Assembly: GCF_002869965.1 (NCBI RefSeq) | Contig: NZ_PEBS01000037.1 | Span: 1 to 56,685 of the forward strand | Length of the DNA: 56,685 nucleotides | Origin: Janthinobacterium sp. ROICE36 | GTDB lineage: Bacteria; Pseudomonadota; Gammaproteobacteria; Burkholderiales; Burkholderiaceae_D | Direction of reading: 5' to 3' | In this document: positions 34,334 through 43,524 of the stretch, piece by piece | Numbering within the stretch: position 1 is the first letter of the stretch | Layout of the letters: every line of letters begins with the position of its first letter | The notes under the pieces: model-generated | Databases searched by the model: none | The model's input: only the letters and a program-made list of their open reading frames with translations | Told to the model about the DNA's origin: nothing | Program-made: the position numbers and the translations under genes

Positions 34334-34968
34334 ATACACCGCATGGCGTTCGTCAGCAAATGCTGTTCGCGCACGATGGTCGCGCCTGGCCCCACCACTT
34401 CCTGGAACAGCTGCAGTTCGGAACGGCAAAAGCCCTGGCAAGTGCGCGCGGCGGCGCAGATGGGGCAATGGTCTTCGATCAGCAGCCAGTCCTTGCCATC
34501 GGCTTCCACGCGCGCCATATAGCCCTCTTCATCGCGCACGGTGGCCAGCTGCTGCAAACGCGTGGGCAAGTCCGGCGCCGAGCACGCCAGCGCATAGGCG
34601 CTGCGGCTTTCCTCTTCGCGCTGGGTGATCAATTTATCCAGTCCCGCTTCGCCGAACAACTGACGCACCGAGCCGATCAGCTTGATCGTCAGCTGCGCAT
34701 GCGTATCGGGAAAGCGCGCATTGCCCGCCTCCGTCAAGACCCAGTTCTGGCGCGGCCGCCCGGCGCCCGCCTGCGCTTCCTGGCGCCCCTCGATCAAGCC
34801 AGCCGCCACCAGCTTTTGCACTTGCTGGCGCGCCGCCTCGCCCGTCATGTCCAGGGTCTTGGCCAGGGTGGCCGTGGAGACGGGTCCCTTGGTCTTGATG
34901 AAATACAGGATGCGCTCCGTCGTTTGCGGCGCTTCGCTATTATCCAAACGTTTACTTGTGTAATTCAT
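34309..34968 (-). CDS. Cys-rich HTH regulator, SufR/ArsR-like, predicted Fe-S binding
   Basis: 219 residues. N-terminal winged helix (TERILYFIKTKGPVSTATLA, then KTLDMTGEAARQQVQKLVAAG) and a C-terminal half containing HCPICAAARTCQGFCRSE plus a later Cys in NAMRCIYRIS. This Cys pattern is like that of SufR-type regulators, which hold an iron-sulphur cluster. The signal sensed (iron, oxygen, or oxidants) is an inference. It is divergent from the DUF2165-RND operon, 125 bp away, and overlaps the MFS gene end by 25 bp. Start ATG 34968; a TTG three codons upstream is possible. Confidence 0.8.
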   Translation of the reverse strand: MNYTSKRLDNSEAPQTTERILYFIKTKGPVSTATLAKTLDMTGEAARQQVQKLVAAGLIEGRQEAQAGAGRPRQNWVLTEAGNARFPDTHAQLTIKLIGSVRQLFGEAGLDKLITQREEESRSAYALACSAPDLPTRLQQLATVRDEEGYMARVEADGKDWLLIEDHCPICAAARTCQGFCRSELQLFQEVVGPGATIVREQHLLTNAMRCIYRISPLP

Positions 34969-35093
34969 TTCGCTCAACTATCATGGGGCCAGTTAACCAA
35001 CTAATAGCTTGCATAATAGGGCGCTAGCTTCCCGCTGTCGAGGAGTTTCCACGTCCGCATGCCGGCAAGGTACTCTTTTGACAGGATTTTCCC

Positions 35094-35576
35094 ATGCAAC
35101 TGTCTCACTCCATCTGCTTGTTTCACGCCATTCTCGCCACCGGCCTGGCCATCTGGCTCAGCCTGGCCGCCATCAACAACTTGCATGCCTTCCACGGCGC
35201 CGTCTGGGCCATCGGCAACACCATGCGCATGGACCCGCTGCGCCAGGACCCCACCATCCAGACACCGCTGCTGCGCCGCGCCCTCACGTCACTGACCCTG
35301 CACCGGCTGTCGCTGGGCGTGGTGCTGGTGTTGCAACTGCTGGCCGCCATCGCCGCCTGGACGGGCGTGGCGCTGTTTGTCGGCGGCGGCCCGGCCACTG
35401 CCTTGCCGTGGCTGAACCTGGCCCTGTGCGCCATGGCCGCCTTTTTGCTGCTGATGCACCTGGGCGGCCTGTGGTTCGGCTACTGGATCGCGCAGGAAGG
35501 CTTGCAGACGACGCACGTGGTGCTGCTGCTGTGGACCCTGGGCTTGTTCTTTCTCTTCAACGCGCAGCGGACCTGA
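35094..35576 (+). CDS. DUF2165 family small membrane protein
   Basis: 160-residue protein with four predicted helices (FHAILATGLAIWLSLAAINN, LSLGVVLVLQLLAAIAAWTG, LNLALCAMAAFLLLMHLGGL, and VLLLWTLGLFFLF). The W-x-x-I-G-N-T-M and WFGYWIAQEG segments are characteristic of DUF2165. Function is unknown. AGGA lies upstream of the ATG. It precedes the RND efflux genes by 53 bp and is divergent from the Cys-rich regulator. Confidence 0.82.
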   Translation: MQLSHSICLFHAILATGLAIWLSLAAINNLHAFHGAVWAIGNTMRMDPLRQDPTIQTPLLRRALTSLTLHRLSLGVVLVLQLLAAIAAWTGVALFVGGGPATALPWLNLALCAMAAFLLLMHLGGLWFGYWIAQEGLQTTHVVLLLWTLGLFFLFNAQRT

Positions 35577-35629
35577 TCAGCCTCCGCTGCGCCTCTTCTT
35601 CCCTTTGTACTGCTGTAAAGGACTTCATC

Positions 35630-36730
35630 ATGCATACGAAACTCGTCGGCGCCTCCGCGCTGGCCCTCACCCTGGCCATCGCCGGTGCCGCGCTGTACCC
35701 CCGCGCCGACTCGCATGCGGCCGATGCCGCTGCCACTCCCGCCACCAAGGTGGCGCTGGTGCCCGTCGTGCTGGGCACGCAGGAACGCTATTTCACGGGC
35801 GTGGGCGAACTGGAAGCGGCGCGCCAGGTGCAAGTGGCCGCCGAAACGGGCGGGCGCATCACGCAGATCCACTTTGCATCGGGGCAAACCGTGGCGGCCG
35901 GCGCCATCCTCGTGCAACTCAATGACGCGCCGGAACAGGCAATGCTGCTGCGCCAGCGCGCGCAGCTGAAAAACGCGGAAAGCAGCCATGCCCGCACAGC
36001 GCAGATGGTCAGGGACAAGGCCGCCACGCAGGAGCAATCCGATAGCGCCTTGGCCGCGCGCGATGCGGCGCTGGGCGATGTGCGCCAGACGCAAGCGCTG
36101 ATCGCGCAAAAGACCATCCGCGCGCCGTTCGCCGGACAGCTGGGCATCCGCAAGGTGCATGCGGGCCAGTACCTGAACGCGGCCGACACGGTGGTCAGCC
36201 TGATCGACACGAAGTCCTTGCTGGTGAACTTCGCCCTCGATGAACAGAGCAGCGCGACACTGGCGCCGGGCCAGGCCGTGCAAGTGCTGGTGGACGCCTA
36301 TCCCGGCGACGTCTTCACGGCAAAGATCAACGCCATCGACCCGCTGATCGCCCGTTCACGCATGGTGCAGGTACAGGCGGCGCTCGCCAATCCCCACAGC
36401 GCCCTGAAGGCAGGCATGTACGCCAACGTGCGCGTGGCGCGCGAAGCAGGCCAGCAGCTGACGGTACCGGAAACGGCCGTGACCTACAGCGCGTATGGCG
36501 ACACGGTCTTCGTCGCGCAGCAGGAGGGAAAACAGCCACTCACCGTCAAGCGCGTGGGCGTGACCCTGGGCGAGCGGGCAGGGGGCCGCGTGGAAATCGT
36601 CAAGGGCTTGCGCGAGGGCCAGCGCGTGGTCGCTTCGGGCCAGCTGAAACTGGCCGACGGCATGGCCGTGCAAGCGGTGGCCAACACCCTGGACGAGGCC
36701 AAGCGCGCCGCGCCCAAGGCCGGTTCGTAA
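35630..36730 (+). CDS. RND efflux periplasmic adaptor (membrane fusion protein)
   Basis: 366-residue HlyD/MexE-type adaptor that joins the inner-membrane pump to the outer-membrane channel. N-terminal signal or anchor helix (LVGASALALTLAIAGAALYP), lipoyl-type domain (GGRITQIHFASGQTV), helical hairpin (about 100-165), beta-barrel (FAGQLGIRKVHAGQYLN) and membrane-proximal domain (VPETAVTYSAYGDTVFV). No lipobox is seen. Start ATG 35630 with AAAGGA. It is 14 bp before the pump gene, forming a tripartite operon. Confidence 0.92.
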   Translation: MHTKLVGASALALTLAIAGAALYPRADSHAADAAATPATKVALVPVVLGTQERYFTGVGELEAARQVQVAAETGGRITQIHFASGQTVAAGAILVQLNDAPEQAMLLRQRAQLKNAESSHARTAQMVRDKAATQEQSDSALAARDAALGDVRQTQALIAQKTIRAPFAGQLGIRKVHAGQYLNAADTVVSLIDTKSLLVNFALDEQSSATLAPGQAVQVLVDAYPGDVFTAKINAIDPLIARSRMVQVQAALANPHSALKAGMYANVRVAREAGQQLTVPETAVTYSAYGDTVFVAQQEGKQPLTVKRVGVTLGERAGGRVEIVKGLREGQRVVASGQLKLADGMAVQAVANTLDEAKRAAPKAGS

Positions 36731-36744
36731 AGGAGCACGCCACC

Positions 36745-39700
36745 ATGAAATTTACCGATCTATTTGTACGCCGCCCCGTGCTGGCGCTGGTGATCAGCAC
36801 CCTGATTTTGATGCTGGGAGTGATCGCCATCAAGCAGCTGCCGATCCGCCAATACCCGATGCTCGAATCGTCCACCATCACGGTGACGACCACGTATCCG
36901 GGCGCCTCGGCGGAACTGATGCAGGGTTTTGTGACGCAGCCCATCGCGCAAGCCGTGTCGTCGGTGGAAGGCATCGATTACCTGACCTCGTCGTCCGTGC
37001 AGGGCAGCAGCACAGTCACCGTACGCATGGAACTGAACCGCGATTCCACGCAGGCCTTGACGGAAGTGATGGCCAAGGTCAACCAGGTGCGCTACAAGCT
37101 TCCCGAAGGCGCTTTTGACCCCGTCATCGAGCGCGCGGCCGGCGATTCCTCGGCCGTCGCCTATGTGGGCTTTGCCAGCGAGAGCGTGTCGGCACCCGCG
37201 CTGACGGACTACCTGGCCCGCGTGGTGCAGCCGATGTTCGCCACCATCGACGGCGTGGCAAAGGTCGACGTATATGGCGGCCAGCAGCTGGCCATGCGTT
37301 TGTGGATAGACCCGGCCAAGCTGGCGGCGCGCGGCATGACGGCGGCCGACGTGGCCGATGCCGTGCGGCGCAATAACTACCAGGCGGCGCCCGGCAAAGT
37401 GAAGGGGCAGTTCGTCGTCTCTAACATCAGCGTCAATACGGATCTGACCAGCGTGGCGGAGTTTCGCGACATGGTCATCAAGAAGGGCGGCGATGCAAAG
37501 GATAGCGCTGCCCTCGTGCGCTTGAAAGACGTGGGCACGGTGGAACTGGGCGCGGCCGCGACGGAGACGAGCGGCATCATGGACGGCGTGCCGGCCGTGT
37601 ACTTGGGCCTGTCGCCCACGCCGGGCGGCAACCCGCTGGTGATCGTCGACGGCATCAAGAAGCTGCTGCCCGAGATCCAGAAAACCCTGCCACCCGGCGT
37701 GAAAGTCGAGCTGGCGTTCGAGACGGCGCGCTTCATCCAGTCCTCCATCGACGAAGTGGCGCATACCTTGCTCGAAGCGCTGCTGATCGTCGTCATCGTC
37801 ATCTATCTGTGCATGGGTTCCTTGCGCTCGGTGCTGATTCCCGTGGTGACGATCCCGTTGTCGATGCTGGGCGCGGCGGCGCTGATGCTGGCCTTCGGTT
37901 TCAGCATCAATTTATTGACCTTGCTGGCGATGGTACTGGCTGTGGGCCTGGTGGTCGATGACGCCATCGTGGTGGTGGAAAACGTGCACCGGCATATCGA
38001 GGAAGGCAAGACGCCCGTGGAGGCCGCCCTGGTGGGCGCGCGCGAAGTGGCCGGCCCCGTGATCGCCATGACGATCACGCTGGCGGCCGTGTACGCACCG
38101 ATCGGCATGATGGGAGGGCTGACGGGCGCGCTGTTCAAGGAATTCGCCCTGACCCTGGCCGGCGCCGTGGTGGTGTCGGGCGTGGTGGCGCTGACCCTGT
38201 CGCCCGTGATGAGCTCCTTGCTGCTGCAGCCGAAACAGGCGGAAGGGCGCATGGCGCGCGCCGCCGAGTATTTCTTCGAAGGCTTGACCACGCGCTATGC
38301 GCGCCTGCTGGACCGCTCCCTGCACCACCGCTGGCTGAGCGCCGGTTTCGCCGCCCTGGTGATGGTGAGTTTGCCGTTTTTGTACCTGCTGCCGCAGCGC
38401 GAACTGGCGCCGGCGGAAGACCAGGCCAGCGTCTTGACGGCGATCAAGGCGCCGCAACACGCCAACCTCGATTACGTCGAACGTTTTTCATACAAGCTCG
38501 ATGACATCTACAAAAATATCCCCGAAACGGCGTCGCGCTGGATCATCAATGGCGGCGAAGGCCCGGCATCGAGCATCGGCGGCATCAACCTGACGCCGTG
38601 GGCCGAACGCGCGCGCAATGCGGCCGTCATCCAGGCCGAATTGCAGCATGCCGTGGGCGACGTGGAAGGCACCAGCATCTTCGCCTTCCAGTTGGCGCCC
38701 CTGCCCGGATCGAGCGGCGGCTTGCCCGTGCAGCTGGTCTTGCGCAGTGCGCAGGATTACGCCACCCTGTTCCGCACCATGGAAGACGTCAAGCAGCGCG
38801 CACGCGATAGCGGCCTGTTTGCCGTCGTCGACAGCGACCTCGATTACAACAACCCCGTGGTGAAGGTGCGCGTGGACCGCTCCAAGGCGAACAGCCTGGG
38901 TATCCAGATGCAGGACATCGGTGTATCGCTGGCCGTGCTGGTGGGCGAGAATTATTTGAACCGCTTCGGCATGGATGGCCGCGCGTATGACGTCATCGCG
39001 CAAAGCCCGCGCGAGCAGCGATTGACGGCGCAAGCCCTGACGCAGCAGTACGTGCGCGCCGACGATGGCAGCCTGCTGCCCCTGTCCGCCGTCGTCTCTG
39101 TGACGGAGCAGATCGAGCCGAACATGCTGACGCAATTCAACCAGCAAAATGCGGCCACCTTCCAGGGCGTGCCGGCGCCGGGCGTGACTCTGGGCGACGC
39201 CGTGGCCTTCCTCGATGGCGTGGCAAAAACGCTGCCGCCCGGCTTCAGCTACGACTGGCAATCCGATGCGCGCCAGTTCGCCACGGAAGGCAATGCCCTG
39301 CTGCTTGCCTTCCTCGCGGCCATCATCGTGATTTACCTGGTGCTGGCGGCGCAGTATGAAAGCCTGACAGACCCCTTGATCATCCTGATCACGGTGCCCC
39401 TGTCGATTTGCGGCGCCCTGATTCCCCTGGCGCTCGGTTACGCCACCGTCAATATCTACACGCAGATCGGCCTCGTGACCCTGATCGGCTTGATCAGCAA
39501 ACACGGCATCTTGATGGTGGAATTTGCCAATGAATTGCAGGTGCATGAAGGGCTGGACCGCATCAGCGCCATCCGCAAGGCGGCGCAGATCCGTTTGCGC
39601 CCGATTTTGATGACGACGGCCGCCATGGTGGTGGGCCTGGTGCCGCTGCTGTTCGCTTCCGGCGCCGGCGCCAACAGCCGTTTCGGCCTGGGCGTGGTGA

Positions 39701-39843
39701 TCGTCTCGGGCATGTTGATCGGCACCTTCTTTACCCTGTTCGTGCTGCCCACCGTGTATACCTTTTTGGCCCGCCGCCACACGGCCGACCATGCCACGCC
39801 GCGCGCGCGCGACCTGTCGCAGGCGCTGAAGGAATCCTTATGA
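36745..39843 (+). CDS. RND multidrug efflux pump (HAE1 family)
   Basis: 1032-residue inner-membrane pump with 12 helices and two large periplasmic loops. The proton-relay Asp pair in TM4 is present (VGLVVDDAIVVVEN), as are the N-terminal FVRRPVLALVIS and the C-terminal TM10-11 region (GLISKHGILMVEFANEL). It exchanges protons for hydrophobic toxins or antibiotics; substrate cannot be read from sequence. It shares ATGA with the outer-membrane gene. Confidence 0.94.
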   Translation: MKFTDLFVRRPVLALVISTLILMLGVIAIKQLPIRQYPMLESSTITVTTTYPGASAELMQGFVTQPIAQAVSSVEGIDYLTSSSVQGSSTVTVRMELNRDSTQALTEVMAKVNQVRYKLPEGAFDPVIERAAGDSSAVAYVGFASESVSAPALTDYLARVVQPMFATIDGVAKVDVYGGQQLAMRLWIDPAKLAARGMTAADVADAVRRNNYQAAPGKVKGQFVVSNISVNTDLTSVAEFRDMVIKKGGDAKDSAALVRLKDVGTVELGAAATETSGIMDGVPAVYLGLSPTPGGNPLVIVDGIKKLLPEIQKTLPPGVKVELAFETARFIQSSIDEVAHTLLEALLIVVIVIYLCMGSLRSVLIPVVTIPLSMLGAAALMLAFGFSINLLTLLAMVLAVGLVVDDAIVVVENVHRHIEEGKTPVEAALVGAREVAGPVIAMTITLAAVYAPIGMMGGLTGALFKEFALTLAGAVVVSGVVALTLSPVMSSLLLQPKQAEGRMARAAEYFFEGLTTRYARLLDRSLHHRWLSAGFAALVMVSLPFLYLLPQRELAPAEDQASVLTAIKAPQHANLDYVERFSYKLDDIYKNIPETASRWIINGGEGPASSIGGINLTPWAERARNAAVIQAELQHAVGDVEGTSIFAFQLAPLPGSSGGLPVQLVLRSAQDYATLFRTMEDVKQRARDSGLFAVVDSDLDYNNPVVKVRVDRSKANSLGIQMQDIGVSLAVLVGENYLNRFGMDGRAYDVIAQSPREQRLTAQALTQQYVRADDGSLLPLSAVVSVTEQIEPNMLTQFNQQNAATFQGVPAPGVTLGDAVAFLDGVAKTLPPGFSYDWQSDARQFATEGNALLLAFLAAIIVIYLVLAAQYESLTDPLIILITVPLSICGALIPLALGYATVNIYTQIGLVTLIGLISKHGILMVEFANELQVHEGLDRISAIRKAAQIRLRPILMTTAAMVVGLVPLLFASGAGANSRFGLGVVIVSGMLIGTFFTLFVLPTVYTFLARRHTADHATPRARDLSQALKESL

Positions 39844-41228
39844 AAAACTACCACTATCTTGTCGCCCTTTTCCCCGTGCTGGCCGGCTGCGCCATCAGCC
39901 CCGCCTACGTCACGCCGGGCACGCCCGAGGTCCACCTGGCCAGTCCCCAGCAAGCGCAATTTGCGCCCGCTACGGGCGCCGTCAGCGAGGCCGCCTGGTG
40001 GACGTTTTTCGATGATGCGCGCCTGTCGCAACTGATCGCCAGCGCCCTCGAACACAACCTCGATATCGCGCAGGCGCAGGCGAAGCTGCTGGCCGCGCGC
40101 GCCATCTTCGACGAGCGCCGGCTCGACGAACTGCCGGCCGTCACGGGCCAGGCCGGATGGCAGCGCACTGTCCAGCAGGATACCCCGGGCAGCGGCGCCG
40201 CCAGCACCAGCACGCGCGTGGGTTTCGATGCGCAATGGGAAATCGACCTGTTCGGCCGCCTGGCGCACATGAGCCGTTCGGCGCAGGCGCGGGCCGACGC
40301 GGCGCAGGCGGACTTGCGGCAAATGCAGCTGACGATAGCGGCCGAAGTGGCGCGCAATTACTACGAGGCGCTGGGCTACCAGCACAACCTGGCGCTGACG
40401 CAGGCGCAGGTGCAAAGCTGGCGCGATACGGTGGCATTGATCGATGCGCGCATCCGCGCCGGCAGCGGCTTGCCGGAAGAACGCCATAACGCGCTGGCCA
40501 ACCTGGCGCGCAGTGAGGCAGCATTGCCGCCGTTGCAGGCGGGATTGCGCCAGGCGCAGTACCGGCTCGATGTGCTGGGCGGTCAGCAACCTGGCGCCAT
40601 AGCGCTGGCCACGACACCGCGGCAACAGGCACCGCTGGCGGGCCAGCTACCGCTGGGCGACGTGAACCAGCTGATCCAGCACCGTCCCGACGTGGTGCGC
40701 GCCGAGCGCTTGCTGGCCGCCTCCAGCGAAGACGTGGGGGCCGCCACGGCCGACCTGTATCCGCGCCTCAGCCTGGGTGGCTTTTTGGGCTTCTTCGCGC
40801 TGCGCGGCAGCGGCGTGTTCGACGGCGGCGCGCGCGCCTTCGAGGTAGCGCCCACCGTCAGCTATCCGGCCTTCCGCCTGGGCAGCGTGCGGGCACGCTT
40901 GCGCGGCACGCAAGCCGAGGCACAGGGTGCGCTGGCGCGCTATGCGCAGGCCCTGTTAATCGCGCAGGAAGAGGTGGAAAACGCCGTCACGCAGTTGGCG
41001 GAAAACCAGATGCGATTGGCTTCCTTGCTGCAATCGGCGCGCCACGGCAACGCGGCGCTCGGCATCGCCACGACGCGCTATCAGGGCGGCGCCGGCAGCT
41101 ACCAGGCGGTGCTGGAAAACCAGCGCGCGCTGTACGATATACGGCGCGCAGCGCTGCAGGCGGAAACGGCATCCTACATCGATGCGATCGCCCTGTACAA
41201 GGCGCTGGGATGGGGGCACACTATGTAG
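39840..41228 (+). CDS. NodT-type outer-membrane efflux lipoprotein
   Basis: 462-residue TolC-like outer-membrane factor. The lipobox LAGC at residues 14-17 predicts a lipidated N-terminus. Two repeats of OEP coiled-coil segments are visible (HNLDIAQAQAKLLAARA and EEVENAVTQLAENQMRLASL), with FDAQWEIDLFGRL typical of the family. ATGA overlap with the RND gene ties it into the tripartite operon. Confidence 0.93.
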   Translation: MKNYHYLVALFPVLAGCAISPAYVTPGTPEVHLASPQQAQFAPATGAVSEAAWWTFFDDARLSQLIASALEHNLDIAQAQAKLLAARAIFDERRLDELPAVTGQAGWQRTVQQDTPGSGAASTSTRVGFDAQWEIDLFGRLAHMSRSAQARADAAQADLRQMQLTIAAEVARNYYEALGYQHNLALTQAQVQSWRDTVALIDARIRAGSGLPEERHNALANLARSEAALPPLQAGLRQAQYRLDVLGGQQPGAIALATTPRQQAPLAGQLPLGDVNQLIQHRPDVVRAERLLAASSEDVGAATADLYPRLSLGGFLGFFALRGSGVFDGGARAFEVAPTVSYPAFRLGSVRARLRGTQAEAQGALARYAQALLIAQEEVENAVTQLAENQMRLASLLQSARHGNAALGIATTRYQGGAGSYQAVLENQRALYDIRRAALQAETASYIDAIALYKALGWGHTM

Positions 41229-41252
41229 CATTTTCGATCAAGAGGAGAGGCG

Positions 41253-41828
41253 ATGTTCACGCAAGGCAGCTGGCTCAATCCACCGGAAACATGGTCCGCC
41301 GACGGCGCGCAATTGCGCGTGATGACGGATGCGAATACGGATTTCTGGCGCAAGACCTCGTATGGTTTTGTCCGCGACAGCGGCCACTTTTTCGGCAATA
41401 CAATCGATGGCGATTTCACGGCGCAGCTGCACGTGGCGGCGCAATACGCGTCGCTGTACGACCAGGCCGGCATGATGGTGCGTATCGACGAGCAAAACTG
41501 GCTCAAATGCGGCGTCGAATTTTCCGATGGCCAGCTGTTATTGAGCAGCGTATTGACCTTGGACAAATCCGATTGGGCCGTCAGCATGGCGCCCGCCATG
41601 CCCGAGGGTTTCTGGCTGCGCGTGACGGTAGAAAAAGGAGTGATCCGCGTGCAGTATTCGACCGATGGACAGCGCTGGCCGCTGCTGCGCCTGGCGCCGT
41701 TTCCCGAGGCCAGCAGCTACCGCGTGGGACCCATGTGCTGCACGCCGGAACGCGCCGGGCTGGAAGTGGTTTTTTCCCGGTTTTCCATCGCTCCGGCGCA
41801 GCAAAAAGACTTGCATGACCTGAGTTAA
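41253..41828 (+). CDS. DUF1349 domain protein (concanavalin-like)
   Basis: 191-residue cytoplasmic protein of the DUF1349/YesU-like family, with a concanavalin A-like beta-sandwich. Family segments: DFWRKTSYGFVRDSGHFF, YDQAGMMVRIDEQNWLKCG and FSRFSIAP. Biochemical role unknown. GAGGAGAGG precedes the ATG, 24 bp after the efflux operon, so it may be co-transcribed. Confidence 0.85.
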   Translation: MFTQGSWLNPPETWSADGAQLRVMTDANTDFWRKTSYGFVRDSGHFFGNTIDGDFTAQLHVAAQYASLYDQAGMMVRIDEQNWLKCGVEFSDGQLLLSSVLTLDKSDWAVSMAPAMPEGFWLRVTVEKGVIRVQYSTDGQRWPLLRLAPFPEASSYRVGPMCCTPERAGLEVVFSRFSIAPAQQKDLHDLS

Positions 41829-41829
41829 A

Positions 41830-42170
41830 TCAAGCGACCCACGTCTCGTGTAAATTTCGCCACAGCAGCGTTCCAGCTGGTGTCGTGTCATACACGACGG
41901 TCGACAGCCGCTCGGGATTTTCGCCGCCTGGCAGCGACTGAAATTCACGGTAAGTCACGCTGGCGCCGGCGCTGCTTTCCTGGATCAAGACCAGATCCGT
42001 GATGCGCATGACGAGGCCGGGGCGGCTGCCACCGGCGCCCGGGAAAAACTTTGTTAAGCCAGCGCCATCGAGTTGCCTGCCGCCGGGTGACAGCATCGTG
42101 AAATCGGGCGAGAAACGCGCCAGCAATTCGGCGCAATGGTCCGGCGCCGCCGCCTCGCCAGCCTGCCCGG
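41830..42170 (-). pseudogene. DUF4440/SnoaL-like protein, 5' end missing
   Basis: The minus-strand frame ending at TGA 41830 encodes a recognisable NTF2-like C-terminal part (CAELLARFSPDFTMLSPGG, GLTKFFPGAG, TVVYDTTPAGTLLWRNLHET). Upstream of about 42170 the frame continues, but its translation is only the antisense of the LysR fragment and no proper start or N-terminus exists. The right boundary is approximate. Probably a broken gene. Confidence 0.65.
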
Positions 42171-42543
42171 CAAGGACATCGCCAGCTTGCCCGACTTGCA
42201 GCGCGCGCGCTGGCTGGCGCACAGTCGCCTGGCCTCGCCGCTGCGCTGGGAGGTGCATACGCCCGCCGGCCCGGCCGCCTTCGCCGCGCAGGATGACGCC
42301 GCCATCCATTCCGACTCCGCCTCGGCCCTGCTGGGCTTTGCCCTAGGCGGCTGCGGCGTGGCCTTGCTGCCGCAATGGCTGGTAGAGGGGGAAGTGCGCG
42401 CGGGACGCCTGCGCCGTCTGCTGCCTGACGTCGTCTTCCCGCAGCAGGGCGTGTATACCGTGTATCCGAACATCCAGCATATTGCGGAAAAGGTGCGCGC
42501 CTTCATCGATTTTTTGCGCGCGTTCGTGGGCACGCCCGACTAA
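42171..42543 (+). pseudogene. LysR-family regulator, only the C-terminal part left
   Basis: The plus-strand frame ending at TAA 42541-42543 encodes the last part of a LysR effector-binding domain (RARWLAHSRLASPLRWEVH, SALLGFALGGCGVALLPQWL, VYTVYPNIQHIAEKVRAFID). There is no helix-turn-helix and no start; the upstream DNA belongs to the DUF4440 fragment in antisense. The ATG at 42136 is probably fortuitous. The left boundary is approximate. Confidence 0.72.
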
Positions 42544-42657
42544 AGTTTCACTTCGTTAATATTTGAGAGAACAACGTTTTCCAAGCGGCAAACGAGCGCC
42601 CCTTTCGTTTATCACGGCCTACACTGACAGGACGTTGTTCATCGATTGGAGATCATC

Positions 42658-43491
42658 ATGGCACATACATTGGCCGCAGTTTTCGCCCTGCGCGACATGG
42701 CCGAGCGCGCCCGGCACGAGCTGATCACGGCTGGCCTGCCCGACGCCAGCATCCGCCTGCACGATGCGGGCACTGACGATATTTCCGCCACGGAAAACAT
42801 CCGCCGCGACGATAGCGACAGCCTGCTCGACAACATCAAGCATTTCTTTACGGACCTGTTCGGCGGCCATGCCGACCGCCACATCTATGCAGAAGCCGTG
42901 CGGCGCGGGCATGTCGTGCTGACACTGGAAGGGGCGAGCGACGCCGATATCGAGCGCGCCAACGACATCGTCGAGCGCTACGCGCCGCTCGACATCGATG
43001 CACATGCCGACCATTGGCGCGCAGGCGGCTGGCAAGGCATGCCGCAACACGACAGCACGTTGCGCCAGGGCGCCAGCATGCAGTCGGGCGCGCCATCGCA
43101 GCAAGGCACGCCCAGCGGCAACCGGAGCGAGGCGGCGCCAGCGTCGCAGCAATTTGCGGGCGGCATGGCATCGCCTCCGCCGTCCGGCGCGGGCGCCAAC
43201 GTGCGCCGCTATCCGAGCGCCGACAACCTGCCCGGCACCAGCGACGACGACGAGCAGTACTACCGCCAGCACTGGAGCGGCCAGTATGCGTCCAGCGGCG
43301 CGCGCTTCGATGACTACGATCCCGCCTATCGCTATGGCCATTCGATGGCGGGCAGCGACAGCTACCGGGGGCAAAGCTGGGAGCAGGTCGAGCTGGAACT
43401 GCGCAGCACCTGGGAACACACGTATCCGCAGTCGGCGTGGGACGACTTCAAGGCGGCCATCCAGCATGGCTGGGAGCGCGTGACGTCCTGA
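42658..43491 (+). CDS. YflT-like general stress protein with disordered linker
   Basis: 277 residues. Residues 1-105 resemble the heat-induced stress protein YflT/17M domain (LAAVFALRDMAERARHELIT, GHVVLTLEGASDADIERAND). Residues 115-190 form a Gln/Ser/Gly/Pro-rich low-complexity linker. The C-terminal 80 residues (YRYGHSMAGSDSYRGQSWEQ, then YPQSAWDDFKAAIQHGWERV) resemble a short conserved segment found in stress proteins of Burkholderiales. Function unknown. GGAG lies 8 bases before the ATG at 42658. Confidence 0.75.
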   Translation: MAHTLAAVFALRDMAERARHELITAGLPDASIRLHDAGTDDISATENIRRDDSDSLLDNIKHFFTDLFGGHADRHIYAEAVRRGHVVLTLEGASDADIERANDIVERYAPLDIDAHADHWRAGGWQGMPQHDSTLRQGASMQSGAPSQQGTPSGNRSEAAPASQQFAGGMASPPPSGAGANVRRYPSADNLPGTSDDDEQYYRQHWSGQYASSGARFDDYDPAYRYGHSMAGSDSYRGQSWEQVELELRSTWEHTYPQSAWDDFKAAIQHGWERVTS

Positions 43492-43524
43492 GCGTCGCCG
43501 GGCGCTGCGAGCTTCCCCGATGCC

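Noticed and set aside
35009..35629. 573-residue N-terminal extension of the RND adaptor
   Set aside because: The extension runs out of frame through the DUF2165 gene and a good ribosome site and signal peptide occur at 35630.
42136..42543. Complete small plus-strand gene starting at ATG 42136
   Set aside because: The product aligns with only the end of a LysR effector domain and the first codons are antisense to the DUF4440 fragment; no ribosome site.
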